Assembly (NCBI RefSeq): GCF_000379085.1
Contig: NZ_KB905378.1
Coordinates: 853,864-917,863 of the forward strand
DNA from: Halomicrobium katesii DSM 19301
GTDB taxonomy: Archaea > Halobacteriota > Halobacteria > Halobacteriales > Haloarculaceae
DNA length: 64,000 nt
Direction of reading: 5' to 3'
The position numbers and the translations under genes were made by a program. The notes beneath the pieces are model-generated. The model had not been told where the DNA came from and did not search any database. It saw only the letters and a program-made list of their open reading frames with translations. This document shows positions 17,341 through 24,726 of this stretch, piece by piece; position 1 is the stretch's first letter; each line of letters starts with the position of its first letter.

Positions 17341-17595
17341 GCACAGACGACTACCGTTACTCTCCACCTTCCCCGAGAGGCATACCGCGACTTGGAAGGA
17401 GTAGTGAACGACCTACCCGCAGAGGAATACCGAGACCTTGAGACAGGAGATGCTCCCCACGGGAAGGTAGAGGAATATATCTACCGCGAATACATCTTGA
17501 CTCGCCGGAATATGGCCGAGGAATTGACTGGCTCCACCGACGTGGAAGTAACTGGCTCCGGCGACCTTGTCGCAGAGTCAGACACTCTCCTGTAG
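17341..17595 (+). pseudogene. Foreign ORF tail fused in frame to the methyltransferase head
   Basis: After the break in the methyltransferase, the same frame continues for about 83 codons (TTTVTLHLPREAYRDLEGV ... EYIYREYILTRRNMAEEL ... ESDTLL) to TAG 17593-17595. As it stands the cell could make a 152-residue chimera of methyltransferase head and foreign tail. The tail is acidic and probably helical; I do not recognise it. Its own start was lost. Confidence 0.55.
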
Positions 17596-17789
17596 GGTTC
17601 GAGCATCTTGGTTGTCCGGTTTCTCCCAAGAATCACCGGACGGGTGTGTGCTGTGAGTTATGCTCGGACTGCTTTGACATACTCCCCCTTCTTGGGGTTT
17701 GACTCATATGTCGAGTTTCTACGGTTCTGATTCAATATCTGGAATCGGCAGGGGCTTTCTCTTCTGTCGATTTTGACGACGTAACTTGG
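17596..17789. other. Low-GC intergenic part of the remnant
   Basis: No credible gene on either strand. A possible hairpin TCCGGT...ACCGGA sits just past the stop of the fused ORF (around 17617-17642) and could act as a terminator. Confidence 0.4.
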
Positions 17790-18113
17790 TTACTTTTTGT
17801 CTGAGATATACTGCTGAAGAGTTGCATTATTGTCTCTCTCAGTGGTCTTTTCGCGCTTTGCCTGCAACTGTGAAAGACGGAACCCTTCATCAAGCGACCG
17901 GCGTTCAATCCCGTATTATTTCATGTAGTAGCGGATGTTCTCTCTCGTAACCCCGAATAGGTCGCCTATCTCTTTCATACTCCAGCCAGCGTCCCAGTAG
18001 AGGACTTCCAAAACATCCGGGTTCTTATATGGGTCATCAATCTTTTCAAGTCCGGGGTAAATATCGTCTGCTTTTGGCCGCTCTCTATTTTGCTTGCCCA
18101 TATCACACCTCAT
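17790..18113 (-). pseudogene. Helix-turn-helix protein interrupted by a nonsense codon
   Basis: From 18113 down: MRCDMGKQNRERPKADDIYP ... AGWSMKEIGDLFGVTRENIR-YYMK, then TAA (17916-17918), then in the same frame YGIERRSLDEGFRLSQLQAK ... QYISDKK and TAA at 17790-17792. The usual continuation of such HTH proteins is xKKxGIERR, so the TAA most likely replaced a Lys AAA by one base change. The upstream 65-residue piece still holds the whole HTH and may function. The type is common in haloarchaeal viruses and plasmids. Confidence 0.7.
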
Positions 18114-18326
18114 ACGCCCGTATCACTTATTCGTTGCGGGAGAAATTCAGACATATACACCGTTCGATAACCCCGCAATCCTCAAAATTCGACTGTAGAG
18201 CGTTTCTTACAGCAAAAAGGAGCGGACGATGAGAGTGAGTTTGGTAAAATAGGTGGTACAGTCGGGGAGACGCAGTGCAGTATGGCCGCGAAAATTTTAT
18301 AGGGATGGCAGAAATTAGTGTTTCAC
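18114..18326. promoter_or_regulatory. Divergent promoter region of the remnant
   Basis: A low-GC spacer between the minus-strand HTH gene and the plus-strand gene at 18327. A TATA-like ATTTTATAGGG lies about 30 bases before ATG 18327, the expected distance for a short-leader haloarchaeal transcript. Confidence 0.5.
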
Positions 18327-18713
18327 ATGCCGTTTGAGACCTACCAAAAGGGGTCCAGTAGTAGTAGAGCGAGCAGTCAAAGACCGCAACTCTCGTTGCG
18401 AAAAAGCGGGACTATTGGCCTTAACGCCTCTGCGAGACAAAAGCATCTCGAAGGCTTCAATTACGCCCTAATGAAGTACGATGCCCCGAATGAACTAATT
18501 GGTATTGAACTATACGATGAAGAGGTTGACGGGGCGTATAAGATTCGAAAGTCAAAGAAAGAAAACCACGGCGCACAAATCAATTGTCGCGGTTTCACCG
18601 GGGAGTTCGGGCTAAGACCGGATAAAACGACCCGGTATCCGATAGAAAAAGCAGACAAGGGTAACATGCTCGTAGCGGATTTGAGTGAGGAACTAAAGAC
18701 GATAGACGGATAA
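18327..18713 (+). CDS. Virus/plasmid-type protein of unknown function
   Basis: A 128-residue soluble protein with a Ser/Arg-rich head (residues 8-22, GSSSSRASSQRP), then LSLRKSGTIGLNASARQKHL, ELIGIELYDEE, and a conserved end RYPIEKADKGNMLVADLSEE. From memory this pattern belongs to small proteins encoded beside integrases in haloarchaeal integrative elements and plasmids. Lower GC and different codon use than neighbours. Intact, with its own TATA-like box. Confidence 0.65.
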   Translation: MPFETYQKGSSSSRASSQRPQLSLRKSGTIGLNASARQKHLEGFNYALMKYDAPNELIGIELYDEEVDGAYKIRKSKKENHGAQINCRGFTGEFGLRPDKTTRYPIEKADKGNMLVADLSEELKTIDG

Positions 18714-18738
18714 CGACTATCAGAAACCTATTCTTAAA

Positions 18739-18866
18739 TCAGTCGCCAGTCTTGGGGTCGGCGTTAGGGTCGAATCGGCGGCCAACTTCAACCGTGTCGT
18801 CCGTCGCCATGTCGAGATACGTTTCCGTCACGTCAACAGAGTGATGGCCCATCAAGTCACGAAGAT
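18739..18866 (-). pseudogene. Tyrosine recombinase (integrase), last 42 codons only
   Basis: Read on the minus strand: HLRDLMGHHSVDVTETYLDM then ATDDTVEVGRRFDPNADP and a TGA stop at 18739-18741. HLRDLMGHHSVDVTETYL is the C-terminal catalytic segment of XerC/SNJ2-type integrases, with the second His of the H-x-x-R...H/W set and the nucleophilic Tyr. Everything before it has been lost at the junction with the methyltransferase (18866/18867), so the recombinase is dead. Confidence 0.82.
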
Positions 18867-18867
18867 G

Positions 18868-19332
18868 ATCGACGACCAGGACGCCGTCTCCGAACGCGTC
18901 GCTGCGGCGCTGGCCCCCAACGGTCGCTACGTCGCGGAACTGGGCGCGAGCGGGAACGTCGCCGCCATCGTCGCGGCGGTCCGGACGGAACTCCGCAACC
19001 GGGGGTACGACGCCGCCGACCCCTGGTACTTCCCGACGATCGGCGAGCACGCGACGCTGCTTGAGCGCCACGGCTTCGCGGTGCGGTCGGCGACGGTGTT
19101 CGACCGGCCGACCGACCTCGACGGCCCGGACGGCCTGCGGGAGTGGCTGGCCGTGTTCGGCGATTCGCTGTTCGCACCGCTCTCGGAGGCCGAGCGGGCC
19201 GCCGTCGTCGCGGCCGTCGAGGATCGGCTCCGCCCGGAGCGGTACGACCCCGACACCGAGACCTGGACCGCGGACTACCGACGGCTCCGGTTCGTCGCGG
19301 TGCCAGACGAGTCCGTCTCTCGCCAGACCTAA
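18868..19332 (+). pseudogene. SAM methyltransferase, 3' half (split gene)
   Basis: Resumes as IDDQDAVSERVAAALAPNGR, then YVAELGASGNVAAIVAAV, PWYFPTIGEHATLLERHGFA, and ends LRFVAVPDESVSRQT. This is the C-terminal half of a UbiE/TAM-like methyltransferase and continues the 5' half at 17137. An ATG just upstream (18841 region) allows a free-standing product, but it lacks the SAM-binding loop. Confidence 0.82.
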
Positions 19333-19356
19333 CCCACCGCCCGCCAATCTATCGGT

Positions 19357-19746
19357 ATGAGCGAGACGAACGTGCTGGGCGAGCCACTCGAACCGTGCAG
19401 TACCGACCCGGAGACCGGCTTCGAGCGGGACGGCTGCTGTGGCGAGCACCCGCAGGATCGCGGCCGCCACGAACTATGTGCGGTGATGACCGACGAGTTC
19501 CTCCAGTTCAGCAAACGGCGGGGCAACGACCTGCTGACACCGCGACCGCAACTGGACTTTCCCGGTCTGAAACCCGGTGACCGCTGGTGTCTCTGTCTGG
19601 GGCGGTGGGTCGAGGCCCTCCAGGCGACGCGCCGCGAGCAACTCCCCGAGACGACGGTGCCGCCGGTGGTGCTCGACGCGACCAACGAGGCCGTCCTGGA
19701 CACCGTCGAGCTGGCGACGCTAGAGGCTCACGCGTACGATCGGTGA
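19357..19746 (+). CDS. DUF2237 family protein
   Basis: A 129-residue protein with the DUF2237 pattern: NVLGEPLEPCSTDPETGFER, a CCGEHPQDRGRHELCAVMTD segment with clustered Cys, DEFLQFSKRRGNDLLTPRP, and FPGLKPGDRWCLCLGRWVEA. The family is widespread in bacteria and haloarchaea with no assigned reaction. Its 3' end abuts the truncated MATE gene on the opposite strand. Confidence 0.87.
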   Translation: MSETNVLGEPLEPCSTDPETGFERDGCCGEHPQDRGRHELCAVMTDEFLQFSKRRGNDLLTPRPQLDFPGLKPGDRWCLCLGRWVEALQATRREQLPETTVPPVVLDATNEAVLDTVELATLEAHAYDR

Positions 19747-19759
19747 GCGCCGTGCGCTC

Positions 19760-19888
19760 GACCCAGAAGGTATCGACGAGGTTGTACGGGACCTGCAACA
19801 GCTGGGTGAAGACGATCGGTCCGGCCAGCGCCACCAGCGGCCCGAGCAGTGATCCCTCTGTGAGGTCCCGGTCTGCCGTCTCGCTCAC
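19760..19888 (-). pseudogene. MATE-family efflux transporter, N-terminal stub
   Basis: Forty-three codons from ATG 19888: MSETADRDLTEGSLLGPLVA, then LAGPIVFTQLLQVPYNLVDT and FWV, the typical first helix of a MATE multidrug exporter. After FWV the frame turns into antisense of the DUF2237 gene (ERTALTDRTRE...). About 430 residues are missing. Its ATG overlaps the stop of the tetR gene, so it was once the second gene of a regulator-transporter operon. Confidence 0.8.
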
Positions 19889-20490
19889 GCGGTCCGTCCC
19901 TCCAGGGTCTCACCGTCCGCCAGCAGTCCCCGGAGGAGGTGCTCCTCGATGCCCGCCAGCGCCGTCTCGGTCGGCGCGTCAGCGCCGAGGATCACGTCGT
20001 GTGACTGGGCTCCCTCGATCGCGGACCGGAACGCCGCGGCGAACCGCTCGGGATCCACGTCGTCGCGGAACTGGCCCTGCTCGATGCCGTCCCGGACGAT
20101 ATCGGCGATCAGCTCGCGGATGTGACGGTCGTTGCGGACCTGCTGGGCGCGCAGTGCCTCGTCGTAGGGTGCCTGTGCGCGCAGCCCCAGCAGCGCCATG
20201 TGCACGTCGTCGGGGCCCTCGCTGTCGTCTCCCTCGACGACGATCTCGGTCATGCGCAGCAGCTGGTCCATCGGCTCCGCGTCGCTGTCCTCGTCGAACT
20301 CCTCCAGAAAGTTCTCCAAGAGATGCTCCATGAACGAGACGATCAGGTCCTCTTTCGAGTCGTAGTGGTAGTGCAGCAGCGACTTGCTCTTCTCGAACTC
20401 GTCGGCGATCGACTGCATCGTCAGATCCGCATAGCCGTGCTTGCACAGAGCCGCAAACGTGGCCTCCATGATCTCGTCGTCAGTGGTCAT
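19885..20490 (-). CDS. TetR/AcrR-family transcriptional regulator
   Basis: A 201-residue TetR-type repressor. The N-terminal HTH is seen in GYADLTMQSIADEFEKSKSL and LHYHYDSKEDLIVSFMEHLL; the C-terminal ligand domain is acidic and helical. It probably represses itself through the palindrome at its start and once controlled the MATE exporter, of which only a stub remains, leaving an orphan regulator. Confidence 0.88.
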   Translation of the reverse strand: MTTDDEIMEATFAALCKHGYADLTMQSIADEFEKSKSLLHYHYDSKEDLIVSFMEHLLENFLEEFDEDSDAEPMDQLLRMTEIVVEGDDSEGPDDVHMALLGLRAQAPYDEALRAQQVRNDRHIRELIADIVRDGIEQGQFRDDVDPERFAAAFRSAIEGAQSHDVILGADAPTETALAGIEEHLLRGLLADGETLEGRTA

Positions 20491-20493
20491 TGT

Positions 20494-20511
20494 TGACTGA
20501 CTATCCAGTCA
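20494..20511. promoter_or_regulatory. Palindromic operator before tetR
   Basis: TGACTG-ACTATC-CAGTCA, a perfect 6+6 inverted repeat with a 6 base spacer, begins 4 bases upstream of the tetR start codon. Such a site at the promoter/leader fits autorepression by the TetR protein. Confidence 0.65.
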
Positions 20512-20733
20512 GGGGGCAAGAAACTGTCGCTCCCGAACGCGCGTGAAATTAACCGTCGTCGTGGAGTGTACATGCGGTTCTACTCGAAGCTTACAGGATC
20601 GAGACTCAGACAAAACTCTACCTCTATTGAATATTCGGTCTGACAGATAGAGTACAGTATAAATTGAAAGAAAGAACTATACGATTGTCTATAATAAGTG
20701 CAATTTATAAACCTAAGATGTTAAAATGCAGAT
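20512..20733. promoter_or_regulatory. AT-rich intergenic region with TATA box
   Basis: A marked AT-rich island (about 20600-20733) ahead of the 50-residue membrane protein. TTTATAAA around 20712-20719 lies about 15-22 bases upstream of ATG 20734, suggesting a leaderless or nearly leaderless transcript. Confidence 0.5.
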
Positions 20734-20886
20734 ATGAAAGACGATACAAAACTCGGAATCGCGGTGAGTCTCTTTCTGGCGATTATAGCTAGTGGGATCC
20801 CAGGGAACGATTTTGCCGCGATTGGTATCGGACTAGCTGGTGGCTTCGTGCTGGCGCTGAGCATCTTCTACGAGGCCATGGTGTAG
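20734..20886 (+). CDS. 50-residue two-helix membrane peptide
   Basis: Reads MKDDTKLGIAVSLFLAIIAS, GIPGNDFAAIGIGLAGGFVL, ALSIFYEAMV, then TAG. Two hydrophobic helices (about 7-20 and 27-45) are joined by a short polar turn. It has its own AT-rich promoter with a TATA box. A family B element begins four bases after its stop. Function unknown. Confidence 0.65.
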   Translation: MKDDTKLGIAVSLFLAIIASGIPGNDFAAIGIGLAGGFVLALSIFYEAMV

Positions 20887-20890
20887 GTGA

Positions 20891-20968
20891 TACTGCCGGC
20901 TGTCCGTCTGTACAGAACATTGCGACCCCGCGGTCGCGACTATCGTGACACAGTGACAGCCGGCAGTA
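20891..20968. mobile_element. Family B palindromic MITE, copy B2 (78 bp)
   Basis: Ends TACTGCCGGCTGTC and GACAGCCGGCAGTA are identical to copy B1; the interior is longer and holds its own GC-rich palindrome (CGACCCCGCGGTCGCG). TGA flanks both sides (20888-20890 and 20969-20971). The left TGA begins two bases after the TAG stop of the small membrane gene. Confidence 0.82.
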
Positions 20969-21068
20969 TGACTTCTGTTCGAGTATCCTATCGTCGCGCT
21001 TGGAACTCTGTCTCTGGCCCCTGCTGGAAAGATCACCTGCTTTCTTTTTTCGAGGATGTTGACTCTGA

Positions 21069-21147
21069 TACGGACGGTTGTCGGACTGCCCCGGCGAGCG
21101 TCGCTACGGGGAAGACGCTCACCGGTAAGCAGCTACAACGCCCTGAA
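21069..21147. mobile_element. Family A palindromic MITE, degenerate copy A6 (79 bp)
   Basis: TACGGACGGTTGTCGGACTG starts the element and GCTACAACGCCCTGAA ends it (the terminal CCGTA is mutated). Length is again 79 bp with 34-11-34 architecture, flanked by TGA at 21066-21068 and 21148-21150. Arms match the reverse complement of copy A5, while the 11 bp loop (GCTACGGGGAA) keeps A5's direct orientation, so it is flipped relative to its arms. Confidence 0.72.
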
Positions 21148-21247
21148 TGAAAGCATATCTACATGCTACCAGCTTACGATGCGACTCCCGATTCCACTCG
21201 ACGCGCCGAACGTGCGCTTAAATACGTCGAGGCCGACCGGTCGAGTA

Positions 21248-21766
21248 ATGGTAGGCTCGAACGCCAAAGGGGACCGCCGCGAGCGCGAACTCGTCAACGC
21301 CTTGGACGAGGTGGGCTTCGCGGTGATGCGCGCGCCGGCCAGTGGCTCGGCGACCGAACGGGAACTGCCGGACGTGCTGGCCGGCGACGGCGAACGGTTC
21401 TACGCCGTCGAGGCGAAGTCGAGCGCGGGTGACCCGATCTACCTCGACGGCGAGGAGGTCGAAGCGCTGCTCTTTTTCGCCCGGAACTTCGGCGCGAAGC
21501 CCCGGATCGGCGTGCGATTCGACCGCGAGGACTGGTTTTTCTTCCACCCCGGCGACCTCTACACCACCGACGGCGGCAACTACCGCGTCAAGAAGGAGAC
21601 GGCGCTCGCGGAGGGCACCGACTTCGAGGAGTTCGTGGGCCACAGCGAGAAGGTCACGCTGGCCGAGATCGGCGGCGAAGACGGCCCCGACCAGGCGACA
21701 CTCGACATCCTGGCCGCGCTCGATCGGGGCGACCTCGGCGTCGAAGAGGCCGCGGAGATGCTATAG
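21248..21766 (+). CDS. hjc: Archaeal Holliday junction resolvase
   Basis: A 172-residue Hjc nuclease that cuts four-way DNA junctions in recombination and repair. The active-site set is visible: Glu in [28 protein letters not shown] (Asp) and FYAVEAKSS (the E-x-K). The C-terminal extension (about 120-172) ends in a helical EEAAEML segment, longer than the minimal ~130-residue Hjc. ATG 21248 directly precedes the conserved [10 protein letters not shown]. Confidence 0.9.
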   Translation: MVGSNAKGDRRERELVNALDEVGFAVMRAPASGSATERELPDVLAGDGERFYAVEAKSSAGDPIYLDGEEVEALLFFARNFGAKPRIGVRFDREDWFFFHPGDLYTTDGGNYRVKKETALAEGTDFEEFVGHSEKVTLAEIGGEDGPDQATLDILAALDRGDLGVEEAAEML

Positions 21767-22705
21767 AGCCCGGAGAAAGTCGTCACCTCGATCCCGCGCT
21801 GGCGCGCGGCCTCGATGACGAACGCGACCCGCTCTGGCGGGACCGTCTCCCAGGCGGAGTGGCCCGCCAGAATGCCCAGTCCGCCCTGGGTCGCGACGCT
21901 GTCGAGGTACGTCTCGATCTCGGCGCGCCAGAGGTGACCGCGTTCGAGGTAGCACCGCTGGTAGCTCGTCGGCGCGGTGCCCGGCCGATTGGGCAGTGAG
22001 CGCACGGCGGCGTTGGGGAGCGCGTCGTAGGTCTCGGCGGCCAGCACCCACGCTCGCGGGTCGGCCGCGTCGTACGGGAAGACGAAGGCGTCGGGATCGT
22101 AGCCCAGTCGATCGAACGCCGAGCGCACGCCGACGATCTCGTCTCTGAGCGTCGCTTCTGTCGGGCGCAGGACCGCCTCCTCACCGTCGAACGCGGCGTC
22201 GATCTCGCGTTTGACGCCGAGGGTGACCGTCTGCTCGCCGACGGCGAGTGGCTCGCAAAGCGTCACTGCCGTCGTCTGGTCGCCGTCGGTCAGCTCGTAG
22301 CGATCGCCCGCGAGCACGCCGTGTTCCTCCCCCGGAAACACGTGGCCGGCGGCGACGGTGACTCGCTCCTCGCCCGGGGTCACGTCGGCCGCGAGGTGGT
22401 GGGCCTGGAGGAAGCGGTGGCGGCTCCCGTGCGAGCAGATCTCACAGCCGGCCTCGGCCAGCGCGGCGAGCTGATCGGGCGTGATACGGATTATTGTAGC
22501 GATTTACCGGTGATCGTCTACTCCGTGGCGACGATCACCGGTAAGCAACTACAATAAACCGTATGAGGTGGTCGTCGTCGCCCAGCCACTCGGGCACGAC
22601 CGCCACCGCCGCGGGCGCGTCATGAGCGCGCAACGCGGGCAAGAGCTGTTCGTAGTCCGCCGCGTAGCCGTCGTCGAAGACGAGAACGGGCTGGCCGTCG
22701 GGCAT
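21767..22705 (-). pseudogene. Polysaccharide deacetylase-like gene broken by a family A MITE
   Basis: N-terminal part from ATG 22705: MPDGQPVLVFDDGYAADYEQ (NodB-type Asp-Asp motif), through VVPEWLGDDDHL; the reading then enters the element at 22563 and stops there. Past the element (below 22482) it resumes as TPDQLAALAEAGCEICSHGS with the metal-binding SHGSRHR, and runs to [13 protein letters not shown] near 21770, where it collides with hjc; the native C terminus may also be clipped. Removing the 79 bp element and one TCA duplicate restores an unbroken frame (DDHL-TPDQ). Family: metal-dependent carbohydrate deacetylase. Confidence 0.87.
22485..22563. mobile_element. Family A palindromic MITE, copy A1 (79 bp)
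   Basis: Two 34 bp arms (TACGGATTATTGTAG... and ...CTACAATAAACCGTA) enclose the loop TACTCCGTGGC. TGA duplications lie at 22482-22484 and 22564-22566. It sits inside the deacetylase gene and introduces a stop. Identical to copy A2. Confidence 0.88.
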
Positions 22706-22773
22706 GTCCCTTCGTTTCGAACTGTCGGGGATACGTGTTGCTCGCGAGCGGGTGCGCCACACGTTTATGACCC

Positions 22774-23445
22774 GTGACGGGGCCAGGGGCGTCCGTGCAC
22801 ACCTTCCGTGACCTGGCGACGGCGGCGTACTGTCCGCGAAAGCTCTACTACCGACGGCGCGACGGCGAGCCGACGATCCCCGACGGCGTCGACGACGTGC
22901 GACGGCTGGCCTTCGACTACGACACTCTCCGGTCGGTCGACGCGGCGCTGCTCGCCGCTCCCATCGAGGTCTCGCCCGGCACCTACCGCGAGCGGCTCGG
23001 GCGGCTCGCACGGCGGCTCGACTACTGGGACGCGCTCGTCGACCCGCCGCGACGCGACGCCCTCCTGACCGGTCGGGAGTGCCGCGGGATCGCCCACAAG
23101 GTGCTCGAAGCGCCGCTCGTCCCGTCGCTCGTCTTCGCCGGTGAGCCCCCCGACGAGGGCGTCTGGGAGCCCCAGACCGTCCGGCTCGTGGCCGCGGCCA
23201 AGGCCCTCGCCTGGGAGCACGAGACGACGGTCGAGCGGGCCGTCGCGGAGTATCCGGCCTACGGCGTCGTCCGCGAGATCGACCTGACGGTCAGGCGGAA
23301 AGCGGCCTACCGGAAGGCCGTCAGGACGGCCGAGACGATCGACGGCCCGCCCTCGCGTGTCGACAGCGACGCGAAGTGTGCCCCCTGCGAGTACCGCGAG
23401 ACGTGTGGCACGACGACTCGCTCGCTGGCGAGCATGCTCTCGTAG
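22774..23445 (+). CDS. Cas4/RecB-like Fe-S nuclease-family protein, orphan
   Basis: A 223-residue Cas4-like protein: an N-terminal Cys in AAYCPRKLYYRR and a C-terminal triad in CAPCEYRETC give the four Cys of a 4Fe-4S cluster typical of Cas4/AddB-like nucleases. The central nuclease fold is recognisable (GIAHKVLEA, then VRLVAAAKALAWE), but I do not see the expected Asp or E-x-K of PD-(D/E)xK, so catalysis may be lost. There is no CRISPR array or other cas gene in the window. Starts at GTG 22774 or GTG 22795. It stands between family A copies A1 and A2. Confidence 0.75.
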   Translation: MTGPGASVHTFRDLATAAYCPRKLYYRRRDGEPTIPDGVDDVRRLAFDYDTLRSVDAALLAAPIEVSPGTYRERLGRLARRLDYWDALVDPPRRDALLTGRECRGIAHKVLEAPLVPSLVFAGEPPDEGVWEPQTVRLVAAAKALAWEHETTVERAVAEYPAYGVVREIDLTVRRKAAYRKAVRTAETIDGPPSRVDSDAKCAPCEYRETCGTTTRSLASMLS

Positions 23446-23506
23446 GAGCCGGCGTCGGCAGACACGACGCCGGTCGAGCGGGACGCAACGGACGGCGCGC
23501 CACTCA

Positions 23507-23585
23507 TACGGATTATTGTAGCGATTTACCGGTGATCGTCTACTCCGTGGCGACGATCACCGGTAAGCAACTACAATAAACCGTA
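23507..23585. mobile_element. Family A palindromic MITE, copy A2 (79 bp)
   Basis: Identical in sequence and orientation to A1 (34 bp arms, loop TACTCCGTGGC). TCA flanks both ends (23504-23506 and 23586-23588), i.e. TGA on the minus strand; the right TCA is the stop codon of the sua5 gene. Confidence 0.88.
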
Positions 23586-24167
23586 TCAGTGCTCGGCCAG
23601 CCACTCCCGGATCGCTTCGCAGTCGGCCCCTTCGCGGACGATCTCGTCGGCGGCCACGTCGACCACCGTCGACTCCGTGCCGGGCGTCCGGCCGCCGTCG
23701 AGGACCACTGCCGTGCCCTCTCTGACGGACTGCCCGATCTCCTCGACCGTCCGGGCGCTTGGCTCCCCGCTGACGTTGGCGCTGGTCGACGTGATCGGCG
23801 CGACGCGCTCCAGCAGCGCCAGTGCCCGTTCGTGGTCGGGCACGCGAATCCCCACGCGGTCTCGCCCGGCGGTCAGCACGTCGGGCACCGACGGCCGCCG
23901 CCTGGCCAGCACCGTCACCGGGCCCGGGAGGAAGGCCCGCATGAACGCCCGCTCGCGCTCGCTGGGTTCGGTGTAGTCGGTCGCCGCGTCGACGCTTGGC
24001 ACCGCGAGCGAGACCGGCTTCGAGCGGTCTCGGCCCTTCACGTCGAACACGCGCTGAACGGCGTCGGGGTCGAGCGCGTCGCCGGCCAGCCCGTACACTG
24101 TCTCGGTGGGGTAGATCACCAGCTCACCGTCGTCGATCGCGTCGGCCGCGCGGTCGAGATCACTCAT
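23586..24167 (-). CDS. Threonylcarbamoyl-AMP synthase (Sua5/YrdC family)
   Basis: A 193-residue Sua5/YrdC enzyme making threonylcarbamoyl-AMP from Thr, bicarbonate and ATP, the first step of t6A37 in ANN-decoding tRNAs. Family motifs are YPTETVYGLAGDA, the KGRDRSKPVSLA stretch, the LPGPVTVLARR segment, and TSTSANVSGEPSA. It lacks the C-terminal Sua5 domain, so it is the short YrdC form. ATG 24167 is preferred to GTG 24170. Its TGA stop is shared with the target duplication of MITE A2. Confidence 0.9.
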   Translation of the reverse strand: MSDLDRAADAIDDGELVIYPTETVYGLAGDALDPDAVQRVFDVKGRDRSKPVSLAVPSVDAATDYTEPSERERAFMRAFLPGPVTVLARRRPSVPDVLTAGRDRVGIRVPDHERALALLERVAPITSTSANVSGEPSARTVEEIGQSVREGTAVVLDGGRTPGTESTVVDVAADEIVREGADCEAIREWLAEH

Positions 24168-24210
24168 CACCCGAACGTGGGCCGGGCCGCGAAAAAGCGT
24201 GCTGGAACCG

Positions 24211-24726
24211 CTATCGGATGACCGCCTCGACGGCGTCGTAGTCCGGGAAGTCGGGCCACTCGGTGGCGACCCAGGCGTACTCGATCGTCCGGTCGCTGTC
24301 GAGGACGAACACGGCCGGCCGGGGCTCGGCCACGCCGCTCATCCCGTCGAGGTCGTTGACGATGCCGTACGCCTCGGCGACGCCGTTGGCAGGATCGGAG
24401 TACAGCCGGTAGTCGTCGCCCAGCGCTCGCTCGTCGAGCAGGCGCTTGTGGGCGTACGGCGTCGAGATCGACAGGCCGACGACGGTGGCGTCGGCGTGCC
24501 ACTCGCGCTCGCGGATCTCGTTCCAGGCGTACGTCGCCGGGAAGGCCCCGTCCATGGAGTGACAGATCAGCACCGTCGGATCGTCGTCCTCGGCGACCAA
24601 CTCTGACAGGGACACGTCCGCCCAGTACTCGTCGGTGACCAGCGGACGGGTGAAGTCGGGGGCTCGCTCGCCTACCTCGGGGTGGTCTGCGGGACCGAGA
24701 TCGACCACGTCGAAATCGAGCTCCAT
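24211..24726 (-). CDS. Peroxiredoxin/redoxin-like protein without canonical peroxidatic Cys
   Basis: A 171-residue AhpC/TSA-fold protein: VGERAPDFTRPLVTDEYW, then VLICHSMDGAFPATYAWNEI, then VVGLSISTPYAHKRLL and PAVFVLDSDRTIEYAWVA. The usual TxxC position after the central strand reads F-P-A-T; the only Cys there is in ICHSMD, so peroxidase chemistry would have to use a shifted Cys or is absent. Its ATG overlaps the stop of the upstream glutaredoxin-like gene by one base, forming a two-gene redox operon. Confidence 0.8.
   Translation of the reverse strand: MELDFDVVDLGPADHPEVGERAPDFTRPLVTDEYWADVSLSELVAEDDDPTVLICHSMDGAFPATYAWNEIREREWHADATVVGLSISTPYAHKRLLDERALGDDYRLYSDPANGVAEAYGIVNDLDGMSGVAEPRPAVFVLDSDRTIEYAWVATEWPDFPDYDAVEAVIR

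Larger units (their letters stand above)
17341..18866. mobile_element. Remnant of an integrated virus/plasmid inside a methyltransferase gene
   Basis: About 1.5 kb of visibly lower GC lying between the two halves of one methyltransferase gene. It contains an ORF tail (17341-17595), an HTH gene broken by a nonsense codon (17790-18113), a 128-residue protein of virus/plasmid type (18327-18713) and the last 42 codons of a tyrosine recombinase (18739-18866). GATCGACG occurs at both borders (about 17325-17332 and 18867-18874), but this octamer is common in such genomes. Most of the integrase and any replication or structural genes are gone. Confidence 0.75.
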
